Origin: UBA1234 sp964400015 | Lineage (GTDB): Bacteria > Bacillota > Clostridia > TANB77 > UBA1234 | Length of the DNA: 33,184 bases | Direction: 5' to 3' | Assembly (NCBI GenBank): GCA_964400015.1 | Contig: CAYNRR010000015.1 | Span: 1 to 33,184, forward strand | In this document: in pieces, positions 1-9,100 of the stretch | Layout: each line of letters begins with the position of its first letter | How positions within the stretch are numbered: the first letter of the stretch is position 1 | Position numbers and translations under genes: made by a program | The notes under the pieces: generated by a model | What the model was told of the DNA's origin: nothing | Seen by the model: the letters and a program-made list of their open reading frames with translations, nothing else | Database searches by the model: none

Positions 1-144
1 TATTTCAAATGCAGGCGTATCTAAGTGAGTGTGACATATGTTTGACAAACCTACATTATCTGAAAAATATGAAATATTTTATACTAGAAATACTAGGAAA
101 AACTTGCTAAAAAATAAACGAAAAAATTTTTTTCTTAAAAATGC

Positions 145-173
145 ATGACACAAAAATAAATTTATGCTAAAAT
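145..173 (+). promoter_or_regulatory. Promoter of the MATE-kinase fusion gene
   Basis: The -35 box ATGACA (145-150) and the -10 box TAAAAT (168-173) are 17 bp apart, and TGC precedes the -10 as an extended -10. Transcription should begin near 180. This rules out the more upstream ATG at 172 as the start of the next gene, because it lies inside the -10 region. Confidence 0.7.
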
Positions 174-192
174 GCAAGAGTCGAGTAGCGAA

Positions 193-228
193 AGCGTAAG
201 TCCAGAAATGGGCTTACGTTATTTTTTT
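193..228 (+). terminator. Leader hairpin with U-run (likely attenuator)
   Basis: A 9-bp stem (195-203 with 210-218, one G-U pair, extendable by two pairs) closes a 6-nt loop and is followed by TTATTTTTTT. It has the form of an intrinsic terminator, but it lies between the promoter (145-173) and the ribosome binding site (241-249) of the MATE-kinase gene, in its 5' leader. That position suggests transcription attenuation. The 15-nt segment just upstream (178-193) is short, and I do not recognise a known riboswitch class in it. Confidence 0.65.
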
Positions 229-255
229 GCTCAAAATTTAAAAGGAGTGTATAAA

Positions 256-2226
256 ATGGAAAAAGAACAAAAAAACAAAATGGCAGAGGTGCCGATGAAA
301 AAACTTTTTTGGAAAATGGGCTTGCCTATGATTATTTCAATGGTATTACAAGCGTTGTATAATGTCGTAGATAGCGTTTTTGTAACCAATATGGGAGAAA
401 AAGGTGCAATCGCAAATCAAGCTTTAACAATTGCTTTTCCAATTCAAATTTTAATTATAGCGATAGGTGTTGGAACAGGAATTGGAATAAATGCTCTACT
501 TTCAAAGAGCTTAGGTGAAAAAGATAAAGAAAAAGTGAACAAAGTTGCAGGTAATGGAATATTTTTAAGTCTATGCATATTTTTAGTATTTTTATTGTTT
601 GGTACATTCGGTTCTAAGTGGTTTATCTCACTTTTTGCAAATGGCGATGAAGAAGTAATATCAATGGGAAAAGTTTATTTGCAAATTTGTTGTTGTTTAT
701 CATTAGGTTCTATAGGTTATACTGTATATGAAAGATTCTTGCAAGCGACAGGAAAAACTATGCTATCAACCATTTCTCAAATATCAGGTGCAGTTGCAAA
801 CATAATTTTAGACTACATATTTATTTTTCCTTTAGGTATGGGTGTTGCAGGTGCAGCTTGGGCAACTGTTATAGGACAATTCATTTCTTTATTTGTAGCG
901 ATGTTTTTTCATTACACTAAAAATAAAGAAATTGAAGGAAATTTAAAATATATAAAGCCAGATTTTGAAATAATAAAAGGAATTTATAAAATAGGTATTT
1001 CTGCCGCAATTATGCAAGCATTACTTTCTGTTATGATGGCGGGAATGAATGCTATACTTGGAAAAGCTAAAGCTGATACAACAATACTTGTTGGCTCATT
1101 TGGAATCTACTATAAAATTCAGCAAATAGCGTTATTCTCTGCATTTGGGTTATCAAATACTATAATATCAATATTGTCATTTAATTATGGAATGAAAGAC
1201 AAAAAAAGAATAAACGATTGTATTAAATACGGCACGATAGACACGATTATTGTTACATTTATTTTAACCGTGATTTTTGAAGTCTTCGCAAGACCATTAT
1301 CAAGTCTGTTTGCATTAACTGGTGGAACAACAAAAGAAATAATAAATGTTTGTACAATGTCATTAAGAATAGCTAGTATTGGTTATGTATTTATGGGATT
1401 TTCTATTGCAGTTCAAGGTGTATTACAATCATTAAGTTATGCGATAAAACCTTTAGTAATATCATTGCTAAGATTAGTTGTGTTTGTATTTCCTATAGCA
1501 TATTTATTCACATTAACAGATAACGTAACATATACAGTTTGGTGGACTTTCCCAATAGTAGAAATTTTAACGGCGATAATTTCTATATTTATTTTGAAAA
1601 GTGCATATAAAGAAAAAATAGCTGTTATATCTGATGAAAATAGTGAAAAATCTGAAGAAGCAAAGTTGATCATATCAATTTCAAGGGAACACGGAACTGG
1701 CGGAAAAGAAATTGCAAGAAAAGTAGCTGAAAAATTAAACATAAAATTCTATGATAAAGAAGAAATAAAAAAATTCTCAATTCAAAATTCTCTAATTGAA
1801 AACCAATATACAGATGATGAACTTTATAATTTTTATTTATCGCTTGATGCCGAAAAGAATGCTATATTAAAACAAGCCGAAGCTATACGAATGATAGCTA
1901 CAAAAGAAAATTGTGTAATAGTAGGCAGAAGTGCAGATTATATATTAAAAAATAATCCTAATTTGATAAAAATATTTTTGTATGCACCAATGGAATATAG
2001 AACAAATAAAGTAAAAGAAATGTATAAGGATACTTATACAGAAGCACAAAAACATATTCTAAAATCAGACAAATCAAGAGCTGCGTACTATGAAGTAATA
2101 GCAAATAAAAAATGGGGAGACAAAGAAAATTATGATATATGCCTAGACTGTTCTATAGGCAATGATAAAATAGTAAATATAATAGTTGAATATGTGAGAG
2201 AAAAAACGACTTTGATACGAAAATAA
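256..2226 (+). CDS. MATE-family efflux transporter fused to a cytidylate-kinase-like domain
   Basis: The 656-residue protein starts at ATG 256 behind AAAGGAGTG (241-249). Residues about 10-450 form a MATE (multidrug and toxic compound extrusion) transporter with some 12 hydrophobic segments; typical MATE sequences such as MIISMVLQALYNVVDSVF and GVAGAAWATVIGQ are present. MATE proteins use Na+ or H+ gradients to export organic cations or drugs. After a charged linker, residues about 470-650 match the cytidylate-kinase-like family (Cytidylate_kin_2): SISREHGTGGKEIARKVAEKL is a P-loop-like start, followed by FYDKEEI and CVIVGRSADYIL. The domain would face the cytosol, and its substrate is unknown. 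The gene stands alone between its own promoter and a strong terminator, with an attenuator-like hairpin in the leader. Both family assignments are clear; how the two halves cooperate is not. Confidence 0.9.
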   Translation: MEKEQKNKMAEVPMKKLFWKMGLPMIISMVLQALYNVVDSVFVTNMGEKGAIANQALTIAFPIQILIIAIGVGTGIGINALLSKSLGEKDKEKVNKVAGNGIFLSLCIFLVFLLFGTFGSKWFISLFANGDEEVISMGKVYLQICCCLSLGSIGYTVYERFLQATGKTMLSTISQISGAVANIILDYIFIFPLGMGVAGAAWATVIGQFISLFVAMFFHYTKNKEIEGNLKYIKPDFEIIKGIYKIGISAAIMQALLSVMMAGMNAILGKAKADTTILVGSFGIYYKIQQIALFSAFGLSNTIISILSFNYGMKDKKRINDCIKYGTIDTIIVTFILTVIFEVFARPLSSLFALTGGTTKEIINVCTMSLRIASIGYVFMGFSIAVQGVLQSLSYAIKPLVISLLRLVVFVFPIAYLFTLTDNVTYTVWWTFPIVEILTAIISIFILKSAYKEKIAVISDENSEKSEEAKLIISISREHGTGGKEIARKVAEKLNIKFYDKEEIKKFSIQNSLIENQYTDDELYNFYLSLDAEKNAILKQAEAIRMIATKENCVIVGRSADYILKNNPNLIKIFLYAPMEYRTNKVKEMYKDTYTEAQKHILKSDKSRAAYYEVIANKKWGDKENYDICLDCSIGNDKIVNIIVEYVREKTTLIRK

Positions 2227-2233
2227 ACAAAGA

Positions 2234-2260
2234 AAAAAGCCCCTCGTCGAGGGGCTTTTT
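2234..2260 (+). terminator. Intrinsic terminator after the MATE-kinase gene
   Basis: A perfect inverted repeat, AAAAAGCCCCTCG and CGAGGGGCTTTTT around a single T, lies 8 bp after the stop codon. It has a GC-rich core and a T-run on the + strand, and an A-run on the other side, so it could work in both directions. Confidence 0.93.
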
Positions 2261-2332
2261 GAATATAGCTTAAAAGTAACAGAAAAATAAAATGTAAAAT
2301 TCTATGATAAAGAGATATTTAGTATTTGAATA

Positions 2333-2362
2333 TTTACTTCTAAAATATGAGTATGATATAAT
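2333..2362 (+). promoter_or_regulatory. Candidate promoter of the S-layer-homology protein gene
   Basis: TATAAT at 2357-2362 is preceded by TGA (extended -10). A weak -35 (TTTACT, 2333-2338) sits 18 bp upstream. The start of transcription would be near 2369, giving a leader of roughly 195 nt. Confidence 0.6.
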
Positions 2363-2563
2363 TTTTCTGAAAAAGTGTTTATCGAAATATGTGAGTATTT
2401 TATAAAGGGAAATTTTATGTTTGAAAAGCATAAGTTTTGAAATTTGTGTAGAGGTTTTAATTAGCAGTAGCCTTATTTTTGCGCATGATTCGATAAAACT
2501 TATTTCATAAAATGCTATGTCAAAAATTTTAACATAGCAAATTATAAAAGGAGAGTGAGAATT
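2363..2563 (+). other. Long AT-rich 5' leader of the surface protein gene
   Basis: There is no gene between the promoter and the TTG start. A perfect 8-bp hairpin (TGCTATGT 2513-2520 with ACATAGCA 2532-2539) lies directly before the ribosome binding site and lacks a T-run, so it is more likely an mRNA stability or translation element than a terminator. An 8-bp inverted pair (TAAGTTTT near 2430 and AAAACTTA near 2496) could enclose the middle of the leader. I recognise no known riboswitch. Confidence 0.4.
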
Positions 2564-5500
2564 TTGTTAAAAAGAAAAACAAACATTTTCGTAACAATTT
2601 TATTTACATTTGTTGCCTTTACGCTTATAGGCACAACTAATATAAATGCAGCAACAGACTCACTAAATGAAGTGGTAGATGGTTATACTTCTATTGAAAT
2701 AATAAAAAAAGAAGGTTTTGATGTATCTGATGTAACTTTACGTGAAACTTATGGTTACGAAACAGCAACACCAAAAGGCATAGAAATCAAAAACATAAGT
2801 GCTAATGATTTAAAAGTTAAAAGTGTAGCTGTAAGCGACGATAAAAAATTTGAGGTTGTTACTGTGTCAGCAACACCTACACTAGCAACAGGTGCTGCTG
2901 ATAGTGCATCTTATACAATTAGAGCTAGAACTGGACTTAATACAGGTACATATACTGGAACAATTACAGTAACTGATGAAAATGATAAAACATACACATC
3001 AACAGTTACTTTAAAAGTAGAAAGAAAACCTTTAGGAGAAATAAGTGTAAGTCAATCAGGTTGGACTTATGGAGACATAGATGTACCTGGATATACTAAA
3101 TCTGGATTAGATTTTGTAACTTCAGATAAATATACAATAGAATATTCTAAAAAAGGTGTTAATTCTTGGAGCAATGTTAAACCTAAATTAGCTGGTGAAT
3201 ATACAATAAGATTAACAATTACAGATTCAAATTTAGAAGAAAAATCTGTGGAATCTGATTTTACAATTGAAAAAAATGCTAAGCCAATTCAAATCATTGC
3301 GAATAGTAATGAATGGACTTATGATGGAAATAGCCATAGTGATTCTGGTTATACTGTAAAATATGATGGAGTAGAAGCAACTGGTGGAGTATTATCTACT
3401 GGAGACATTGTAACAGCAGTAATACGTGGTTTTGTAACTGATGTAAAAGATAATGTCGAAACAAATAATGCAGTCGATAGTTTTATTATAAAAGATAGCG
3501 ATGGCAATGATGTAACAGATTGCTACAAGTCTAAAACGATTACAGGAGGAACAGTTAAAATCAATCCTATTACAACACCAATAATTGTAACAGCAGATTC
3601 TGATACTAAACCATACACAGGTAGCGCTTTAACAAAAAATACATATACTTCTAATGATGAAGTATTACTTCCTGGCGATACACTGGATGTAACTATAACA
3701 GGTTCTCAAACTTATGCTGGTCAAAGTGAAAATAAAGTTGAGAGTGTAAAAGTTATGAGAGGTAGTGAAGATATTACTTCTAACTATACATTTGGAACAC
3801 ATAATAACGGTACTTTAAAAGTTACTGCAATTGATCAACCTTTAGAAATAGCAGACCAATATATAATAACTAATGCTAAGTTATTAACTTCAGAACTAAA
3901 ACAAGCGTTAACTGGTGCTAAAGGTATGGTTTCATTTGAAAAAAAATCTGGAACAGCCGGAGAGTATAATAGTGAAACTATCGGTGGCTTTTTAGCAGGT
4001 TCTTTTGCTGGAGATGTTATAATGACTGTAAGAGCCACTTCGTTTAATGCAGGTGGAGATGAAACTCCTGAATATAATGAAACGACAAAAGATTTTATTG
4101 TTCATGTTGTTGAAAAACAAACTGTAACAATAAGTGGAATTGAAAATAATCAAGAACTTACTTATGATGGAACTGCTAAAACACCACAAGGAACAATAAT
4201 AGTAACAGATAATAAAGTAGATACAAGTACACTTGAAGTAAGTTATAAAGGAATAGATGGAACAGAATATACTAGTACAACTGCCCCAACAGAGGTAGGA
4301 ACATATACTGTTATATATAAAGTTCCAGATGATAATGCGACTTATGTAGGCGCAGCAACGTTTACATTTAAAATCGCAAAAATAAAACTTTCAGTTACAT
4401 TTGAAAAAACAACATATAAATATACTGGTGAAGATATGCCAATAGAATTCCCTAAAAGTTTTGACTTTGATTTAATGTATTTAACCTCAACAACTTGGCT
4501 AGGTGGAGAGGTAGCTCCAATACTAAAAAGGGCTGGTACATTTAATTACCATATCGCATTAAAAGATAAAAACCATTATGAATGGTCTAACACAACAGCT
4601 GATTATTTACTATTAACACTTTATGTTGAAGAAACAACTCCTACAATTGAAATTAGCAACTTATCTCAAAAAGTTGGCAACGTTGTAGCGCCAACATATA
4701 CGGTTACACCTGCTGTTACAGATGGAACAGTTAAAATAGAATATAAGCTAAGTACGGTAGAAGATACAGAATACACAGAAACATTGCCAACAGAAGCTGG
4801 AACATACTTGATTAGAGTAAGTGTTACTAGAGATAAAAACTTAAAAGATACATCCAAAGTTGAAACATTAAAAATTACAAAGAAAACAACTGGTGGAGGC
4901 TCTTCTACTACAACTTATGCAATAACAGCAAAAGAAAATGAAAACGCAGAAATAACACCAAACGGAACTGTTAAAGTCGAAAAAGGCAGTGACAAAACAT
5001 TTAGCATAAAAGCAAAAGAAGGATATGAAATCGAAGATGTTTTAGTTGATGGAAAGAGTGTTGGAGCAGTTAGCAAATACACATTTGAAAACGTAAAAGC
5101 TAAACATACTTTAGAAGTAAAAGCTAAAAAAGCAGAAATAGAAGAAAAACCAACAACTCTAGAAGTTAAAGAAACATTTAAAGATGTTAAGAAAGATGCT
5201 TGGTATTTTGAAGCAGTTGAATACGTTGCTAAAAAAGGTTTAATGAACGGAACTGGGAACGACGAGTTTAGCCCAAATGCAACAACTACAAGAGGAATGA
5301 TAGTAACAATTCTTTATAGATTAGAGGGCGAGCCAGCAGTTGAAGAATGTTCATTCACAGATGTTTCAAGCGATGCATACTACGCAAAAGCAATAGCTTG
5401 GGCAGAGAAAAACAGCATTGTATTAGGTTTAGGCGAATGCAAATTCGGACCAAATCAAGAAATAACAAGAGAACAATTAGCAACAATTATGTATCGCTAT

Positions 5501-5725
5501 TCGATGTATAAAAAATACGATACATCAGTTGGAGAAGATACAAACATTTTAAGCTATAACGACATTCAAGATTTAGCAGAATATGCATTTACAGCAATGC
5601 AATATGCTTGCGGCGATGGCTTAATAAGTGGAATGGGTAACGGAAACTTAGAACCAAAAGGAAATGCAACAAGAGCACAAGTTGCAACAATCTTAATGCG
5701 TTACTGCGAAAAATATATGAAATAA
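2564..5725 (+). CDS. Secreted Ig-like/MBG-repeat surface protein with three S-layer homology domains
   Basis: I chose TTG 2564 (1053 aa) over GTG 2555 because AAGGAG (2548-2553) is 10 bases from the TTG but only 1 base from the GTG. Residues 1-27 are a signal peptide (KRK, hydrophobic core, likely cut at NINA/A). Residues about 30-155 form an Ig-like anchor domain (NTGTYTGTITVTDEN). A series of Ig-like/MBG-type repeats follows, with recurring TYDG and AGTY motifs. Near 780-865 is a bacterial beta repeat (YEIEDVLVDGKSV). Three SLH domains end the protein (about 870-1053: TFKDVKKDAWYFEAVEYVAKK, SFTDVSSDAYYAKAIAWAEK, YNDIQDLAEYAFTAMQYA). SLH domains bind secondary polymers on peptidoglycan, so this protein should sit on the outer cell wall. 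The ligand of the repeats is unknown. Confidence 0.88.
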   Translation: MLKRKTNIFVTILFTFVAFTLIGTTNINAATDSLNEVVDGYTSIEIIKKEGFDVSDVTLRETYGYETATPKGIEIKNISANDLKVKSVAVSDDKKFEVVTVSATPTLATGAADSASYTIRARTGLNTGTYTGTITVTDENDKTYTSTVTLKVERKPLGEISVSQSGWTYGDIDVPGYTKSGLDFVTSDKYTIEYSKKGVNSWSNVKPKLAGEYTIRLTITDSNLEEKSVESDFTIEKNAKPIQIIANSNEWTYDGNSHSDSGYTVKYDGVEATGGVLSTGDIVTAVIRGFVTDVKDNVETNNAVDSFIIKDSDGNDVTDCYKSKTITGGTVKINPITTPIIVTADSDTKPYTGSALTKNTYTSNDEVLLPGDTLDVTITGSQTYAGQSENKVESVKVMRGSEDITSNYTFGTHNNGTLKVTAIDQPLEIADQYIITNAKLLTSELKQALTGAKGMVSFEKKSGTAGEYNSETIGGFLAGSFAGDVIMTVRATSFNAGGDETPEYNETTKDFIVHVVEKQTVTISGIENNQELTYDGTAKTPQGTIIVTDNKVDTSTLEVSYKGIDGTEYTSTTAPTEVGTYTVIYKVPDDNATYVGAATFTFKIAKIKLSVTFEKTTYKYTGEDMPIEFPKSFDFDLMYLTSTTWLGGEVAPILKRAGTFNYHIALKDKNHYEWSNTTADYLLLTLYVEETTPTIEISNLSQKVGNVVAPTYTVTPAVTDGTVKIEYKLSTVEDTEYTETLPTEAGTYLIRVSVTRDKNLKDTSKVETLKITKKTTGGGSSTTTYAITAKENENAEITPNGTVKVEKGSDKTFSIKAKEGYEIEDVLVDGKSVGAVSKYTFENVKAKHTLEVKAKKAEIEEKPTTLEVKETFKDVKKDAWYFEAVEYVAKKGLMNGTGNDEFSPNATTTRGMIVTILYRLEGEPAVEECSFTDVSSDAYYAKAIAWAEKNSIVLGLGECKFGPNQEITREQLATIMYRYSMYKKYDTSVGEDTNILSYNDIQDLAEYAFTAMQYACGDGLISGMGNGNLEPKGNATRAQVATILMRYCEKYMK

Positions 5726-5747
5726 AATAAATTGAAATATTTAGAAG

Positions 5748-5774
5748 ATGCTACCTAGAAATAGGTGGCATTTT
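5748..5774 (+). terminator. Terminator after the S-layer-homology gene
   Basis: ATGCTACCT (5748-5756) pairs with AGGTGGCAT (5763-5771) with one wobble pair, followed by only four T. It is placed 22 bp after the stop codon. Confidence 0.65.
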
Positions 5775-5804
5775 AAATAGATGAATTATATATTACATCA
5801 TATA

Positions 5805-5833
5805 TTGAAATAATAGATATTTACGAGTATATA
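5805..5833 (+). promoter_or_regulatory. Candidate uvrB promoter
   Basis: TTGAAA (5805-5810) and TATATA (5828-5833) are 17 bp apart, upstream of the uvrB ribosome binding site. The AT-rich background makes this only moderately certain. I saw no clear LexA/SOS-box palindrome. Confidence 0.45.
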
Positions 5834-5865
5834 TATGAAATAGTAAATAGGTTAGGAAGTGAAAA

Positions 5866-7821
5866 ATGTTTAAATTACATTCAAAATTTGAGCCAACGGG
5901 CGATCAGCCACAGGCTATAGATTATTTAGTAAAAGGAATAGAAGAAGGAAAAAAGTATCAGACTTTGCTAGGCGTTACAGGCTCTGGTAAAACTTTTACA
6001 ATGGCAAATATAATTCAAAAAGTACAAAAGCCAACGCTTATTTTGGCACATAATAAAACACTTGCTGGACAATTATATTCGGAGTTCAAGGAGTTCTTCC
6101 CAGAAAATGCAGTAGAGTATTTTGTATCTTATTATGATTACTATCAGCCAGAAGCATATATGCCACAAACGGACACGTACATTGAAAAAGATTCTGCTGT
6201 AAATGAAGAAATAGATAAATTACGTCACTCAGCTACTGCAGCACTTTTTGAAAGAAAAGATGTAATTATTGTAGCAAGTGTATCTTGTATATATGGATTG
6301 GGAGATCCAGAAGACTATAGTGAACTTACTTTATCATTAAGACCAGGTATGTCACTAGAAAGAGATACTCTTTTAAGAGAACTAATAGAACGACAATATG
6401 ACAGAAATGAAATTGATTTTAAACGTGGAAAATTCAGAGTACGTGGAGATACTGTTGAAGTATATCCATCAAATGAAAATGAAAAAGCTATCAGAATAGA
6501 ATTCTTTGGTGATGAAATAGATAAGATATCTGAAATTCATCCATTAACAGGACATAAAATAGCAACGCGTGATCATGTATTGATATTTCCAAATTCACAT
6601 TATGCTACTTCAAAAGAAAAAATGAAGAGGGCTGTAGTTACTATTGAACAAGAATTGCAAGAACGCATAAAGGAATTTAAAGAACAAGATAAATTAGTTG
6701 AAGCACAAAGAATAGAGCAAAGAACAAATTTTGATATTGAGATGATGCTCGAAACTGGTTTTTGTCAAGGAATAGAAAATTATTCAAGACATATAAGTGG
6801 AAGAGCTCCTGGAAGTGCTCCGTATACATTGATGGATTATTTCGATAAAGATTACTTATTGTTGATAGACGAATCGCATGCAACAATTCCTCAAGTTAGA
6901 GCAATGTATAATGGTGATAGAGCAAGAAAAGAAACATTAGTTGACTATGGATTCAGACTTCCATCAGCATTTGACAATAGACCTTTAAAATTTGAGGAAT
7001 GGGAAGAACGCGTAAATCAAGTTGTTTTTGTAAGTGCGACTCCAGCAGATTATGAAAAAGACCATGCTAAAACAAATGTCGTTGAACAAATAATACGTCC
7101 AACAGGTTTGTTAGATCCGAAAATTGAAGTAAAACCAGTTGAACATCAAGTAGACGACTTAATTGAACAGATAAACGAAGTTACATCGAAAGGTGAAAGA
7201 GTATTAGTTACGACCCTAACTAAAAAAATGGCAGAAGATTTAACAGCATATTTAAAAAATTTAAATATAAAAGTAACTTATATGCACTCGGATATAGACA
7301 CTTTAGAAAGAATGAAAATATTAAAAGAACTTCGTGAGGGCAAACACGATGTGCTAGTTGGAATCAACTTACTTCGTGAAGGGTTAGACTTGCCAGAAGT
7401 TTCTTTAGTAGCAATATTAGATGCAGACAAAGAAGGATTTTTGCGTAGTGAACGTTCACTAATACAAACAATAGGACGTGCCGCAAGAAATGTTAATGGA
7501 AGAGTTATAATGTATGCAGATGAGTTGACAGATTCAATGGATAAAGCAATAACAGAAACAAATAGAAGAAGAAAAATTCAGATGCAGTATAATAAAGAAC
7601 ATAATATTGTACCTCAAACTATTAAGAAAACAATTCATGAAGATATAAAAGCGACACACGTTGAGGAAACTAAAGTTAAGTATGAAATTAAAGATGGAAA
7701 AACTATAAAAGATATAATTGATGACTTAACAACAAAGATGCTTAAACACGCTTCTAAAATGGAATTTGAAGAAGCAGCAAAACTTAGAGATGAAATTCAA
7801 GAACTAGAAAAGATGCTTTAA
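5866..7821 (+). CDS. uvrB: Excinuclease ABC subunit B
   Basis: UvrB is the damage-verifying helicase-like subunit of nucleotide excision repair: it is loaded by UvrA and then recruits UvrC. The 651-aa product is full length for the family. Visible motifs: Walker A GVTGSGKT (about residues 38-45); the beta-hairpin region EYFVSYYDYYQPEAY that grips damaged DNA; the DESH Walker B box (about 335); helicase motifs VFVSATPADYE and IGRAARN; and the C-terminal UVR motif (MEFEEAAKLRDEIQELEKML) that binds UvrC. The ATG at 5866 follows AGGAAG. uvrA and uvrC are not in the window; uvrB sits alone between intergenic regions with promoter-like sequences. Confidence 0.98.
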   Translation: MFKLHSKFEPTGDQPQAIDYLVKGIEEGKKYQTLLGVTGSGKTFTMANIIQKVQKPTLILAHNKTLAGQLYSEFKEFFPENAVEYFVSYYDYYQPEAYMPQTDTYIEKDSAVNEEIDKLRHSATAALFERKDVIIVASVSCIYGLGDPEDYSELTLSLRPGMSLERDTLLRELIERQYDRNEIDFKRGKFRVRGDTVEVYPSNENEKAIRIEFFGDEIDKISEIHPLTGHKIATRDHVLIFPNSHYATSKEKMKRAVVTIEQELQERIKEFKEQDKLVEAQRIEQRTNFDIEMMLETGFCQGIENYSRHISGRAPGSAPYTLMDYFDKDYLLLIDESHATIPQVRAMYNGDRARKETLVDYGFRLPSAFDNRPLKFEEWEERVNQVVFVSATPADYEKDHAKTNVVEQIIRPTGLLDPKIEVKPVEHQVDDLIEQINEVTSKGERVLVTTLTKKMAEDLTAYLKNLNIKVTYMHSDIDTLERMKILKELREGKHDVLVGINLLREGLDLPEVSLVAILDADKEGFLRSERSLIQTIGRAARNVNGRVIMYADELTDSMDKAITETNRRRKIQMQYNKEHNIVPQTIKKTIHEDIKATHVEETKVKYEIKDGKTIKDIIDDLTTKMLKHASKMEFEEAAKLRDEIQELEKML

Positions 7822-7861
7822 TAAAAGAAATATTACATTTTTGAAATAAAAGCAAAGAGTA

Positions 7862-7890
7862 TTGTTAAAAATAAATTCAAACGTTATAAT
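7862..7890 (+). promoter_or_regulatory. Promoter of the cation exchanger gene
   Basis: TTGTTA (7862-7867), a 17-bp spacer and a consensus TATAAT (7885-7890) lie about 40 bp upstream of the exchanger's start codon. Confidence 0.75.
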
Positions 7891-7929
7891 AATGTAGAAA
7901 AATAAATACAAAAGAAAAAGGAGGCAATA

Positions 7930-8927
7930 ATGTCTGGTTTAGTTTTAGAATTGATATTGCTTGTAATAGGCGTTACATTATTGATAAAGGGTTCAGATTT
8001 GTTTGTTGACTCTGGCTCTGCAATAGGTAAAGTACTTAAAATAAGTGAAATTTTACTTGGAATGACTATCGTTGCTTTAGGAACAAGTTTGCCAGAATTT
8101 ATAATAGGTATAACTAGTGCGCAAGGAGATAGCACAGAAATAGCACTTCGGAAATATAATACGGTACAAACTTGTTTAATATTTGTGTGATATTAGCAAC
8201 CATTTCTTTAGTAAAACCTGTAAAATTCAAAAAAGATACTGTTAGAAAAGATATGTTCATGTCTGTGGCAACAGCGATGGTACTATTTTTAGTTATGGCA
8301 GATAAAATATTCGGCAATGCAGATGTAAACGTAATTAGCAGATCAGAAGGAATAATATTACTGATATTATTTGTAATGTTTATGTACTATAATTTGTATG
8401 GTTACATGGATGAATGGCATTCAAGAAAAGAAAAAGATAATGAAATTAAATTGAAACTTAAAGATATTGATGCTTTAACAAAAAATATTTTACTTTTAAT
8501 AGTAGGTCTAGTTTGTGTATTTGTAGGTGCAAAGCTGACAGTTAATTCGGTAGAAAAAATAGCTGTAATTTTAGGACTTTCGGAAACATTTATTTCGATA
8601 CTAGTTATAGCAGTGGGAACTTCACTTCCAGAAGTGTTCACATCAATCTCAGCTGTAAAAAAGGGTAAGCATGATATAGCGATAGGAAATTTGATTGGCA
8701 GTAATATGTTCAACATATTGTTCATTTTAGGAACAACAGCAGTAATAAATCCAATTGCTTTACAAATGGATAGTTTAGTAATAGATGCATTTGTATTCTT
8801 TATGGTAATGCTAATGCTTTTATTACACTCACTTACATCAAAAGAGCATGAATTAACAAAGCAAGAAGGAATTTTACTATTAACAATATATGCAACCTAC
8901 ATAATGTACGTTGTAGTAAGAGGATAA
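7930..8927 (+). CDS. CaCA-family Na+/Ca2+ (K+-dependent type) exchanger, with two in-frame CGG recoding sites
   Basis: Member of the calcium/cation antiporter family (YrbG-like): integral membrane, two inverted halves each with an alpha repeat. The ATG at 7930 follows AAAGGAGG. Read conventionally, the first frame stops at 8188-8190, and the rest is open in a different frame from 8172 to 8927. Leaving out C8149 and C8162 joins 7930-8148, 8150-8161 and 8163-8927 into one 331-residue exchanger of normal length. The rejoined stretch reads ALGNIIGTNLFNICVILAT, the canonical end of alpha repeat 1; the matching alpha-2 sequence is AIGNLIGSNMFNILFILGT. GMTIVALGTSLPE (alpha 1) and AVGTSLPEVFTS (alpha 2) carry the ion-binding Glu. 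Both extra C bases stand directly before the motif's glycine codons. Either the mRNA is recoded, or the gene is broken, or the read has two base errors; I favour recoding because secA and the last gene show the same signature. Confidence 0.85.
8149..8165 (+). other. Two +1 recoding sites, CTT-CGG-A and ATA-CGG-T
   Basis: In-frame CGG at 8149-8151 follows CTT, and in-frame CGG (after the first shift) at 8162-8164 follows ATA. Skipping the single C at each point yields GGA (Gly) and GGT (Gly), the two glycines of the GNIIGTN signature of CaCA exchangers. The sites are 13 bases apart. Compare 22612, 31610 and 32634. Confidence 0.7.
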
Positions 8928-8940
8928 ATTAAACATTTAA

Positions 8941-8981
8941 TGCAGGGGTTTTGTGTAAAAGCAAAACTTCTGTATTTTTTT
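8941..8981 (+). terminator. Terminator after the exchanger gene
   Basis: TGCAGGGGTTTTG (8941-8953) pairs with CAAAACTTCTGTA (8962-8974) over 13 positions with three wobble pairs, followed by seven T. Confidence 0.85.
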
Positions 8982-9011
8982 GCTCTAATTAACATAAAAA
9001 AGTAAAAACAC

Positions 9012-9040
9012 TTGAAATGTTCGAGAAAGTAATGTAAAAT
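9012..9040 (+). promoter_or_regulatory. Promoter of the 9101-9856 gene
   Basis: TTGAAA (9012-9017), 17 bp and TAAAAT (9035-9040), about 60 bp before the gene's start codon. Confidence 0.7.
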
Positions 9041-9100
9041 ACGTTCCGAGAGATGAATTTACATAATGCTCTCCTGAAAAATTTTAAGGAGGAAAATGAT

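Noticed and set aside
38..148. A 36-codon frame in the first 150 bases (MFDKPTLSEKYEIF...)
   Set aside because: No ribosome binding site, low-complexity Lys/Asn-rich end, and no recognisable similarity. It could be a remnant of an upstream gene, but I cannot support that.
172..255. An upstream ATG at 172 that would lengthen the MATE protein by 28 residues
   Set aside because: It lies within the -10 box of the promoter and has no ribosome binding site, and the extra residues would be read through the leader hairpin.
1742..2313. A 19-base identical stretch at 1742-1760 and 2295-2313
   Set aside because: It is AT-rich and about what chance would allow in a 33-kb AT-rich window; no structure goes with it.
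7930..8927. The exchanger as two separate small proteins or as a plain pseudogene
   Set aside because: Both parts are halves of one family, the frame is restored by two identical-type changes in one motif, and the remainder is intact; the same signature is seen in secA and in the last gene.
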